A stretch of DNA of 11,609 bases from an uncultured Eubacteriales bacterium (GTDB taxonomy: Bacteria > Bacillota > Clostridia > Oscillospirales > Oscillospiraceae): NCBI GenBank assembly GCA_900550705.1, contig URTG01000040.1, positions 1-11,609 of the forward strand, read 5' to 3'. Shown here piece by piece: positions 1 to 5,301 of the stretch. The stretch's first letter is position 1. Every line of letters begins with the position of its first letter. A program made the translations under genes and the position numbers. Below the pieces are notes generated by a model. It worked only from the letters and a program-made list of their open reading frames with translations, had not been told where the DNA came from and did no database searches.

Positions 1-68
1 GTCATTTGTTTATCCATGGCTTTATTATATCACACTTGGCGGTATCTGGCACTCTTTTCTGTGCGGTA

Positions 69-97
69 TTGCCCTAAATACACAGCAAGCATAACAT
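69..97 (+). promoter_or_regulatory. Candidate promoter of the xis-int operon
   Basis: TTGCCC (69-74) and TAACAT (92-97) are separated by 17 bases, a fair sigma-A-type pair. The predicted start near 104 lies just before the xis ribosome binding site. The short leader holds an imperfect inverted repeat, ACTTGGCA-ATC-TGCAAGT (101-118), which could be an operator or a small hairpin controlling excision functions. The -10 matches consensus at only four of six bases. Confidence 0.45.
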
Positions 98-135
98 ACT
101 ACTTGGCAATCTGCAAGTATAAGGAGGCACATAAT

Positions 136-336
136 ATGGATAGCACACCTATCACCTGCAAAACCATGAGAGTCGACGAGTGCGCCGCAATACTGGGAAT
201 CGGCCGCAGCGCCATGTACCAGATGGTGCGCCAAGCCTGTATTTCCGGGGTACCTTTCGCAGCCGTCCACCTGGGCGGCAACTATCTGGTGTCGCGCAAG
301 TCATTCAACGATTTCTGCACGGCAAATGGCCTTTGA
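136..336 (+). CDS. xis: Excisionase-like DNA-binding protein (Xis family)
   Basis: A 66-residue protein whose ATG at 136 follows AAGGAGG at 121-127; longer upstream readings have no such site. The core, residues about 11-64, reads as a winged-helix/MerR-like Xis domain: a helix-turn-helix with VDECAAILGIGRSAMYQMV, then a short wing ending in YLVSRKSFNDFC. This pattern is typical of the small excisionases paired with Tn916/Tn1549-type integrases, which bend the attachment DNA and bias the integrase toward excision. It lies 11 bases upstream of the integrase gene on the same strand, the usual order in integrative elements, and is probably co-transcribed with it. It could instead act mainly as a regulator of the operon. 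Family is confident from size, fold pattern and position; the exact role is inferred. Confidence 0.8.
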   Translation: MDSTPITCKTMRVDECAAILGIGRSAMYQMVRQACISGVPFAAVHLGGNYLVSRKSFNDFCTANGL

Positions 337-347
337 AGGTAGATAAA

Positions 348-1646
348 ATGGCATCAATTACCAAAAAGCACCGTAAAAGCGGTGACAGGTACTACATAAC
401 CTACCGTACCAGGGACGCAGAAGGCAAAGCCAAGCAGCACTGGCTGCCGTGCGAGGACCGCCGTGAGGCCTATTATCTGCTGGATGATGTCTCGGCAGCG
501 GAGCAGGCCAACCGGCAATATGTCCGCCCGCAGGCGTATAATCCGGCTGCGGGCACCCCGATTATGACTGGGCAGATGACGATCCGTGAACTGTTGGGAC
601 GATACATTGACTTGGGCCGCCAGCACTGGAGCCCAAACACACTGGGTAACGCACGCCATATCTGTGCGGACTACATCGTCCCATACATCGGAGACGTGCC
701 TGTAGCGGCTGTCACGCCCATGATGCTGCAAGACTATTACAATGACCTGCCCCGGCACAAGGCTGTCCAAGGCAACCACAAGCGTGATCCAGGCAATGTC
801 TCAGCCCGCACGGTCCGTGAAGTACATAAGCTGCTGCGCCCAGCGCTGGACAAGGCTGTGATATGGGGAGAGTTACCCAGCAACCCCACGCTGCCGCTCC
901 AACTGCCAAAAGAGGAGAAAAAAGCTCGTGAACAGTGGTCGGAGGCGGAGGTTGTTGCGGCGCTCAACCTGTGCGACGACCCGCAGCTGCGGGCCGCCAT
1001 TGCAGTGCAGTTTGCAGGGACTACCCGCTCGGGCGAACTGTTGGGACTGACTTGGGATTGCGTGGATATTTCAGATCCCAGCCATGCTGCAATCCGAATT
1101 GAAAAGTCCTTGGAACGAGTCAAACGGCAGGATATGATTGATACGGGAGGCCGAGGGATCATGCTGGAATTTCCGCCTGTCTTAGGCGGTAAACATAATA
1201 CTACTGTGCGTCTGCTTAAAATCCCCAAAAACAGAAGCAGCATACGTAAGGTATACCTGTCCCAGACCGCAGCAATGCTCCTGAGGGAGCTACGGAAAGT
1301 GCAAAATGCCGAAAAAGAGATATGTGGAGACAGCTATCATGGCTACAATCTCGTTTTCTGCCAACCGAACGGAGAGCCGTTGGAACAAAATTATCTGTCC
1401 AAGCATTTCAAAAAATTTTTAGCGGCTCATGATTTGCGTGTGGTAGATTTTTATTCTCTCCGGCACTCCGGTGCCACGGCCAAACTCCGCGGGACCAAAA
1501 ATTTGAAAGCGGTCCAGGGTGACATGGGCCACGCCAGCCCCGAGATGCTGACCAAGGTATATGCCGCAATTGTCGACGAGGACCGTGTGCATAATGCCGA
1601 TGTCATCGAGTCGGCAGTACTCTCTCAGGTTCACCGCAAAAAGTAG
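348..1646 (+). CDS. int: Tyrosine recombinase / site-specific integrase
   Basis: A 432-residue integrase of the lambda-Int family, which catalyses integration and excision of the element by strand exchange at att sites. The ATG at 348 is preceded by AAGGT and directly follows xis; the open frame extends upstream but overlaps xis. An N-terminal arm-binding AP2-like domain is expected at residues about 1-55 (basic, KKHRKSGDRYYITYRTRD), a core-binding SAM-like domain at about 95-200, and the catalytic domain at about 215-420. Visible catalytic residues are Arg227 (TTRSGELLGL), Arg372 (YSLRHSGAT), His395 (GDMGHAS) and the nucleophile Tyr405 (KVYAAI). The first histidine of the HxxR box is replaced by tyrosine (Tyr369), as in a clostridial subfamily sharing the QGD-GH motif, so the enzyme should still be active. 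The neighbouring tRNA-Arg genes are its likely target. Base composition is less GC-rich than the chromosomal genes to the right, consistent with transfer. Confidence 0.93.
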   Translation: MASITKKHRKSGDRYYITYRTRDAEGKAKQHWLPCEDRREAYYLLDDVSAAEQANRQYVRPQAYNPAAGTPIMTGQMTIRELLGRYIDLGRQHWSPNTLGNARHICADYIVPYIGDVPVAAVTPMMLQDYYNDLPRHKAVQGNHKRDPGNVSARTVREVHKLLRPALDKAVIWGELPSNPTLPLQLPKEEKKAREQWSEAEVVAALNLCDDPQLRAAIAVQFAGTTRSGELLGLTWDCVDISDPSHAAIRIEKSLERVKRQDMIDTGGRGIMLEFPPVLGGKHNTTVRLLKIPKNRSSIRKVYLSQTAAMLLRELRKVQNAEKEICGDSYHGYNLVFCQPNGEPLEQNYLSKHFKKFLAAHDLRVVDFYSLRHSGATAKLRGTKNLKAVQGDMGHASPEMLTKVYAAIVDEDRVHNADVIESAVLSQVHRKK

Positions 1647-1693
1647 AATTTGAACGGTAAATGATGTGGTGGAAAATCTGGAACGCATAAGCG

Positions 1694-1822
1694 TGTTAGC
1701 GTACGTATTAGCGTTTTAGGCCGATAGATACGCCCGGAATAGCAGTCTGTTAGCAACTTGCAGTGTGGTCAGCTTGCTGATTGAGAGTCTGATTACGGCA
1801 AGCCGTTAGATTCTCGCTAACA
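1694..1822. repeat. Cluster of TGTTAGC boxes, possible integrase/Xis arm sites
   Basis: The stretch between the integrase gene and the tRNA has no convincing gene. It holds TGTTAGC at 1694-1700 and 1748-1754 in direct orientation, the same box inverted (GCTAACA) at 1816-1822, and near-copies TATTAGC (1706-1712) and CCGTTAG (1803-1809). Repeated short boxes beside a tyrosine integrase gene are what arm-type binding sites look like in lambda- and Tn916-like elements. No binding evidence exists here; the assignment rests on repetition and position. Confidence 0.4.
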
Positions 1823-1824
1823 GA

Positions 1825-1878
1825 TAAAAATGAAAAAAGTGGTGGAATCCAAATAAAACAATCGGATTTCACCACTTT
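1825..1878 (-). terminator. Rho-independent terminator of the element tRNA-Arg
   Basis: Read on the minus strand, a 15-bp stem (1864-1878 pairing with 1836-1850, one mismatch, 13-base loop) begins at the very 3' end of the tRNA and runs into a T-rich tract of the form TTTTTTCATTTTTAT. It would end the tRNA transcript immediately after the encoded CCA and insulate it from the convergent integrase gene. Confidence 0.8.
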
Positions 1879-1954
1879 GGCACCCCAAACTGGATTCGAA
1901 CCAGCGGCCTACCGCTTAGGAGGCGGTCGCTCTATCCATCTGAGCTATTGGGGC
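1878..1954 (-). tRNA. tRNA-Arg (anticodon CCT), complete, probably element-borne
   Basis: A full 77-base cloverleaf can be folded on the minus strand. The acceptor is GCCCCAA with TTGGGGT (a G-U pair at 1-72), the D stem GCTC/GAGC, the anticodon stem ACCGC/GCGGT around loop CTCCTAA, a 5-base variable loop AGGCC, and the T arm GCTGG-TTCGAAT-CCAGT. The discriminator is G and CCA is encoded at 1878-1880. Anticodon CCT reads AGG arginine codons; the integrase gene itself uses AGG (for example Arg14 and Arg22). It lies only 43 bases downstream of a truncated tRNA-Arg(CCT) with a different 5' sequence, and between that fragment and the integrase gene, so it appears to be carried by the mobile element as a replacement. 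No separate promoter is obvious in the 43-base gap, so transcription probably starts at the host promoter at 2050-2079. Confidence 0.93.
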
Positions 1955-1997
1955 TACTAGAAAAAATTGAAGGTGAGGCATATGCTCGGGCTCATGT

Positions 1998-2006
1998 TTA
2001 GGAGGC
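1998..2006. other. Probable element-chromosome junction (att core) in the tRNA anticodon loop
   Basis: The sequence TTAGGAGGC (minus strand GCCTCCTAA) is shared by the truncated and intact tRNA-Arg genes. It marks the exact point where the truncated gene stops resembling a tRNA. Left of 1998 the sequence no longer pairs with the anticodon stem. The anticodon loop with its symmetric stem is a known target sublocation for tyrosine integrases. The other end of the element, with the matching 3' tRNA half, would be outside this window, so the junction is inferred from one side only. Confidence 0.55.
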
Positions 2007-2036
2007 TCGCGCTCTATCCCGCTGAGCAACTGACAC
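1998..2036 (-). pseudogene. 5' half of host tRNA-Arg (CCT), disrupted at the anticodon loop
   Basis: On the minus strand, acceptor GTGTCAG, TT, D stem GCTC/GAGC with an AGCGGGATA loop, G, anticodon 5' stem CGAGC and loop CTCCTAA follow in perfect tRNA order. The next five bases are ACATG instead of the GCTCG needed to close the stem. No variable loop, T arm or acceptor 3' strand follows. It is preceded at normal distance by a strong tRNA promoter. The 5' half itself shows no sign of decay, which suggests a single clean break such as site-specific integration. The sequence differs from the intact copy at 1878-1954, so it is not a recent tandem duplicate. Confidence 0.8.
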
Positions 2037-2049
2037 ATAGGCAAGCTCT

Positions 2050-2079
2050 ATTTTATCCCAACTTAGGGATTCCTGTCAA
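2050..2079 (-). promoter_or_regulatory. Promoter of the tRNA-Arg locus
   Basis: On the minus strand a perfect -35 TTGACA (2074-2079) is followed after 18 bases by TAAAAT (2050-2055). The predicted start, near 2043, is about seven bases before the 5' end of the truncated tRNA, the short leader expected for a tRNA gene. It reads through the broken half into the complete tRNA-Arg at 1878-1954. Confidence 0.8.
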
Positions 2080-2117
2080 CTGATTTCCGAAAAAAGAGGG
2101 GTTCCGTGCTTTTCGGC

Positions 2118-2146
2118 TTGCATTTCCCGGCAGGATTCTTTATAAT
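2118..2146 (+). promoter_or_regulatory. Promoter of rpiB
   Basis: TTGCAT (2118-2123) and a perfect TATAAT (2141-2146) are separated by 17 bases. The predicted start near 2153 leaves a leader of about 65 bases before the rpiB ATG. It is divergent from the tRNA promoter, with about 40 bases between the two -35 elements. Confidence 0.82.
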
Positions 2147-2218
2147 AGAATCATCAGAGCAGAGGAAAACGCCGGGCAGAGCGGTCCGGCGGTGCTTTAA
2201 TTTTGGAGGGAATGGAAC

Positions 2219-2656
2219 ATGATCGCAATCGCATCGGACCACGGAGGATACCAGCTGAAGGAGCACATCAAGGCCTATCTGGCCGCCAAGGGAATCACCT
2301 GCCAGGACTTTGGCACGGACAGCATGGACAGCTGCGACTACCCGGTGTTTGCCAAGCCTGCGGCCCAGGCGGTGGCCTCCGGCGCGTGTGAAAAGGGCAT
2401 CGTGATCTGCACCACCGGCATCGGGATGTCTATCGCCGCCAACAAGGTGAAGGGCATTCGCTGCGCCCTGTGCGGCGACCCCTTCTCCGCAGAAATGACC
2501 CGGCGGCACAACAACGCCAATATGCTGGCCCTGGGTGCCGGCATTGTGGGCGGTACCCTGGCGGAGCGCATTGTAGACGTGTTCCTGAATGCCGAGTTTG
2601 AAGGCGGCCGCCACGCCCGTCGGGTGGGTCTGGTCATGGAGCTGGAGAACGACTGA
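2219..2656 (+). CDS. rpiB: Ribose-5-phosphate isomerase B (RpiB/LacAB family)
   Basis: A 145-residue cytosolic enzyme interconverting ribulose-5-phosphate and ribose-5-phosphate in the non-oxidative pentose phosphate pathway. The start is fixed by GGAGGG at 2205-2210. The family hallmarks are present: N-terminal SDHGGYQLKEHI (Asp7, His8), the anion-hole loop CTTGIGMSIAANK with catalytic Cys64, and RRHNNANMLALGAG with His97. The C-terminal EGGRHARRV supplies phosphate-binding arginines. Length matches the usual 140-150 residues. LacA/LacB galactose-6-phosphate isomerases and allose-phosphate isomerases share this fold, but no sugar operon surrounds the gene and it is a single gene with its own promoter and terminator, so a housekeeping RpiB is most likely. 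Confidence 0.93.
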   Translation: MIAIASDHGGYQLKEHIKAYLAAKGITCQDFGTDSMDSCDYPVFAKPAAQAVASGACEKGIVICTTGIGMSIAANKVKGIRCALCGDPFSAEMTRRHNNANMLALGAGIVGGTLAERIVDVFLNAEFEGGRHARRVGLVMELEND

Positions 2657-2726
2657 GCTTCATACAGGCCCGGGCCTGCTGCCAAAGGAAGCGTCCCGGC
2701 CAAAACAGAGCTCAAGCAATCAAAGG

Positions 2727-2768
2727 GTTAGCGAGAACCGCCAGAAGGCGGTTCTCGCTAACTTTTTT
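2727..2768 (+). terminator. Rho-independent terminator of rpiB, possibly bidirectional
   Basis: A perfect 16-bp stem (2727-2742 with 2747-2762) closes an AGAA tetraloop and is followed by TTTTTT (2763-2768). It lies 70 bases after the rpiB stop and about 40 bases beyond the stop of the convergent SPFH gene, so it may serve both; the T tract favours the plus strand. The gap between the rpiB stop and the hairpin holds only a 14-base palindrome (2665-2678). Confidence 0.93.
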
Positions 2769-2806
2769 CGCTGGTTTGCGGCGCACCCGGTTTCGACACG
2801 CTGCAA

Positions 2807-3760
2807 TTACTTCTTTTCCTCCGGGTCCTCGCTGCTCCAGACGCCCTTGCCTGCGGCGGCCAGGCCGGCCAGACCCTGAATCTCGCTGGGGATGATGATT
2901 TTGGTGGCCTTGCCGTCGGCTGCGGCGGTGAAGGCCTCCAGGGCCTTGATCTTAATCACGCCGTCGCCGGGCTGGGCCTCGTTGATGAGCTTGATGGCGT
3001 CGGCGGTGGCCTGCTGGACCTTCATAATGGCCTCCGCCTGGGCCTCGGCCTCCAGGATCTTGGCCTGCTTAGCGCCCTCGGCCTGGAGGATGGCGGCCTG
3101 CTTGGCGGCGTCGGCCTTCAGAATGGCGGACTGCTTCTCGCCCTCGGCCACCAGGATCTGAGACTGCTTCTGTCCCTCGGCCTGGAGGATGGCCTCCCGG
3201 CGCTCGCGCTCGGCGCGCATCTGCTTCTCCATGGACTCCTGAATGTCCCGGGGGGGCATGATGTTTTTCAGCTCCACGCGGTTGACCTTGATGCCCCAGT
3301 TGTCGGTGGCCTCGTCCAGAATGGCCCGCATCTGGCTGTTGATGTGGTCGCGGCTGGTGAGGGACTGGTCCAGCTCCAGGTCGCCGATGATGTTACGCAG
3401 GGTGGTGGCGGTCAGGTTCTCGATGGCGCTCATGGGGCTTTCCACGCCGTAGGTATACAGCTTGGGGTCGGTGATCTGGAAGTAGATCACGGTGTCGATC
3501 TGCATGGTGACATTGTCCTTGGTGATGACGGGCTGGGGCGGGAAGTCCACCACCTGCTCCTTCAGGGAGACGTTCTTTGCCACCCGCTCCAGGAAGGGGA
3601 TCTTCAGGTGCAGACCCACGCCCCACACGCCCTGGAACGCACCCAGGCGCTCGATGACGAAGGCCCGGGACTGGGGAACCACCCGGATGTTGGATGCCAG
3701 AATCAGCAGGATAAAGATAATCAGAATGATGGGAACCAGTGCCCCGAGAATGTGATCCAT
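2807..3760 (-). CDS. qmcA: SPFH/Band 7 membrane protein, QmcA/stomatin-like
   Basis: A 317-residue stomatin/prohibitin-family protein expected to form large membrane-anchored oligomers that scaffold lipid domains and protein quality control. It has an N-terminal membrane segment (about residues 4-22, PIILIIFILLILA) and a Band 7 domain (about 25-180) with VVPQSRAFVIERLG, VDFPPQPVITKDNV and TLRNIIGDLELDQSL. A long helical region then contains six consecutive 11-residue units (183-248) of the type AEGxKQxxILx, and a short polar tail follows. The start is set by AAGGAGG just upstream of the ATG. The nfeD gene ends 27 bases upstream on the same strand; NfeD-SPFH pairs are a long-recognised operon. 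Function beyond scaffolding cannot be read from sequence, and the gene symbol is by family resemblance only. Confidence 0.9.
   Translation of the reverse strand: MDHILGALVPIILIIFILLILASNIRVVPQSRAFVIERLGAFQGVWGVGLHLKIPFLERVAKNVSLKEQVVDFPPQPVITKDNVTMQIDTVIYFQITDPKLYTYGVESPMSAIENLTATTLRNIIGDLELDQSLTSRDHINSQMRAILDEATDNWGIKVNRVELKNIMPPRDIQESMEKQMRAERERREAILQAEGQKQSQILVAEGEKQSAILKADAAKQAAILQAEGAKQAKILEAEAQAEAIMKVQQATADAIKLINEAQPGDGVIKIKALEAFTAAADGKATKIIIPSEIQGLAGLAAAGKGVWSSEDPEEKK
3017..3214 (-). repeat. Tandem 33-bp coding repeats in the SPFH gene
   Basis: Six successive 33-base units encode residues 183-248 with the pattern A-E-G-x-K-Q-x-x-I-L-x, including AEGQKQSQILV, AEGEKQSAILK, ADAAKQAAILQ and AEGAKQAKILE. 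The 11-residue period is that of a shallow right-handed coiled coil, common in stomatin-like proteins. Repeat number could vary between strains. Confidence 0.75.
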
Positions 3761-3787
3761 AATGTCCTCCTTACGTTGTTGACGAAG

Positions 3788-4231
3788 TTACTTGTCTGCG
3801 GTGGTCTCCGCCCGCTGTACCAGGACCTTTACGCCCTGGATGGACTGCACCACCACCTCGGTCCCGGCGGGGATGGACGTCCCGTCCACCGACCGGGCGG
3901 TCCAGACCTGACCGGCGATGTTGACCTGGCCCTTGCCCGCCAGGTCGTCGATGTCCTCGCAGACCAGGGCGGACTGACCAATGACCCGGTCTGCGTTGGT
4001 GGGGGCGTAGTGGGGCTGGAGAAAGCGCCGGGCCAGGGGCCGCACCAGGGCCAGCGACAGGGCGGACAGCACCAGAAACACCGCCACCTGGAGCCACAAC
4101 CCGCCGCCCAGCAGCGCGGCCATCAGGGCCCCCAAGGCCCCCACGGCGAACCAGATGGAGGTCAGCCCCACGGTGACGGCCTCCCCCACGGAAAACAGCA
4201 CCAGCGCACCCAGCCAGAACAGGGTATTCAC
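3788..4231 (-). CDS. NfeD-like membrane protein
   Basis: A 147-residue short-form NfeD protein. I chose the GTG start at 4231 (protein MNTLFWLGALVLF) because AAAGGAGG sits 8 bases upstream and the next ATG upstream at 4303 adds a cysteine-rich, non-membrane stretch with no ribosome site. The N-terminal half has two to three hydrophobic helices (about 4-24, 27-44, 46-66), followed by a soluble OB-fold domain (about 82-140: GQSALVCEDIDDLAGKGQV, then GTSIPAGTEVVVQSIQGVKV). Short NfeD proteins lack the ClpP-like protease domain of the long form and are thought to partner the SPFH protein encoded next to them, here immediately downstream. The biochemical role of the pair is still poorly defined. 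Confidence 0.88.
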   Translation of the reverse strand: MNTLFWLGALVLFSVGEAVTVGLTSIWFAVGALGALMAALLGGGLWLQVAVFLVLSALSLALVRPLARRFLQPHYAPTNADRVIGQSALVCEDIDDLAGKGQVNIAGQVWTARSVDGTSIPAGTEVVVQSIQGVKVLVQRAETTADK

Positions 4232-4266
4232 GGCGGACGCCTCCTTTCCTAGGTGTCTTCCCCCAC

Positions 4267-4295
4267 AGCATACCACACTCCGGGGAAAAACGCCA
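4267..4295 (-). promoter_or_regulatory. Weak candidate promoter of nfeD-SPFH
   Basis: On the minus strand TGGCGT (4290-4295) and TATGCT (4267-4272) are separated by 17 bases, starting transcription about 30 bases before the nfeD GTG. Both hexamers deviate from consensus. Transcription could also continue from the DUF975 gene upstream, as no T-tract terminator is visible in 4232-4340. Confidence 0.3.
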
Positions 4296-4340
4296 GAGTC
4301 CATTCATTAAGAATGTGTGAACCGGTGGAGAAGCTCTGCG

Positions 4341-5219
4341 TTACACCGGGGGCATCTCGTCGGCGGCCTGCTGCTGTGCCAGACGGATGCGGTTGTCATA
4401 GAACCCCGCCAGGGTAACGCCGAGATAGGGCTGGAGCCACAGGCTCAGGGGCAGGGAGAGCAGGGCGGTGATCCCGTAGATGATGGGATCATTCTGGCTG
4501 GCGTACACGCCGCCCACCGCGCCCATCACGCCGCCGCGCAGATCGATCCCGGCGGCCACATGGATGCTGGAGCAGATGAGGAAGACCAGGGCGTAGATCA
4601 GTACGATGAGCGCGTACCAGCCCCAGAAGGAGACGTACAGCTTCACCAGCTCCCACTTCCAGCCCCGCATCAGCTCCGCGCTCCGGCGGATGGCGAGGGA
4701 CGCGCCCGCGTCCGGGTTGTCCGCCAGGACGTAAGGGGCCAGGGCGAAGCGGTAGGTGAAGGCGATCGTGGCCGCCACCACAATGGGGACCGTCACAAGC
4801 ATGGCGAAAATAGGGTAGGAGTTGCCGAACAGGAACAGGGTGGACAGCAGGACCAGGGGGATACAGAACAGGAGCATCTGCACCATGATGATGATCTGCA
4901 TCCACAGCACCCGGCCCGCGATGGAGAAGCCCTGGAACAGAGCGCCCAGGCCGGGGTTCTGCCGCCGGTAGGTCCACAGGCACCACAGCTGGTAGCCGAA
5001 GGAGATGATGGCGGAGTACAGTGCGAATAAAATGCTCAGGAACAGGGCGGTGGCCTGAAGACCGGTCCCGGCCGACAGGGAGGCGGCCAGCAGGTCGCTC
5101 AGCCAGTTTACGCCGCTGGACAGCAGCAGGAAGACCAGGGTGACCTTCCAGAAGCTGGGCCGGGGCAGACGCATGGCCTCGCGGGCCTGTTGTTTCAATG
5201 CGGTGCGGTCGATTTCCAT
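4341..5219 (-). CDS. DUF975 family polytopic membrane protein
   Basis: A 292-residue integral membrane protein with about six hydrophobic segments (roughly residues 24-48, 56-78, 102-132, 135-156, 192-220 and 242-270). The region TYRFALAPYVLADNPDAGA, then SLAIRRSAELMRGWKWELVKLYVSFWGWY, is the conserved core of DUF975, a family common in Firmicutes with no established activity. The N-terminus is cytoplasmic and basic (DRTALKQQAREAM), also typical. The start is supported by AAAGGAGA five bases before the ATG. It lies 82 bases after the beta-CASP gene and is probably co-transcribed with it, separated only by a GC-rich hairpin without a T tract. No specific function can be assigned. Confidence 0.85.
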   Translation of the reverse strand: MEIDRTALKQQAREAMRLPRPSFWKVTLVFLLLSSGVNWLSDLLAASLSAGTGLQATALFLSILFALYSAIISFGYQLWCLWTYRRQNPGLGALFQGFSIAGRVLWMQIIIMVQMLLFCIPLVLLSTLFLFGNSYPIFAMLVTVPIVVAATIAFTYRFALAPYVLADNPDAGASLAIRRSAELMRGWKWELVKLYVSFWGWYALIVLIYALVFLICSSIHVAAGIDLRGGVMGAVGGVYASQNDPIIYGITALLSLPLSLWLQPYLGVTLAGFYDNRIRLAQQQAADEMPPV

Positions 5220-5252
5220 GGGACTCTCCTTTTTTCTCTATGGATTCTTTGG

Positions 5253-5279
5253 GTTTCCCGCCCCGGCGGGGCGGGAAAC
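5253..5279 (-). repeat. GC-rich 12-bp intergenic hairpin between beta-CASP and DUF975 genes
   Basis: GTTTCCCGCCCC (5253-5264) pairs perfectly with 5268-5279 around a three-base loop. No T tract follows on either strand, so it is not a standard terminator. It may be an mRNA processing or stabilising structure, or a dispersed repeat; a related hairpin lies before the upstream gene at 6942-6958. Confidence 0.6.
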
Positions 5280-5301
5280 GGGTAAACGATCAGAAAATGG
5301 G

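Noticed and set aside
1452..1463. Tyrosine in place of the first histidine of the integrase HxxR box (YSLR)
   Set aside because: I recall the same YSLRH motif in a clostridial integrase subfamily with a QGD-GH motif, so it is a subfamily trait and not evidence of an inactive enzyme.
2665..2678. Perfect 14-base palindrome CAGGCCCGGGCCTG after rpiB
   Set aside because: It lacks a T tract, associated gene or second copy; in GC-rich DNA it may be chance, and the true terminator follows at 2727.
1811..2762. Eleven-base match TTCTCGCTAAC between the integrase-tRNA gap and the rpiB terminator stem
   Set aside because: The match is short, lies on opposite sides of the junction and has no shared flanks; chance is sufficient, although it overlaps a TGTTAGC box.
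3017..3214. 33-bp periodicity considered as a possible CRISPR or non-coding tandem repeat
   Set aside because: The period encodes the 11-residue coiled-coil units of a stomatin-like protein in frame, with no spacers.
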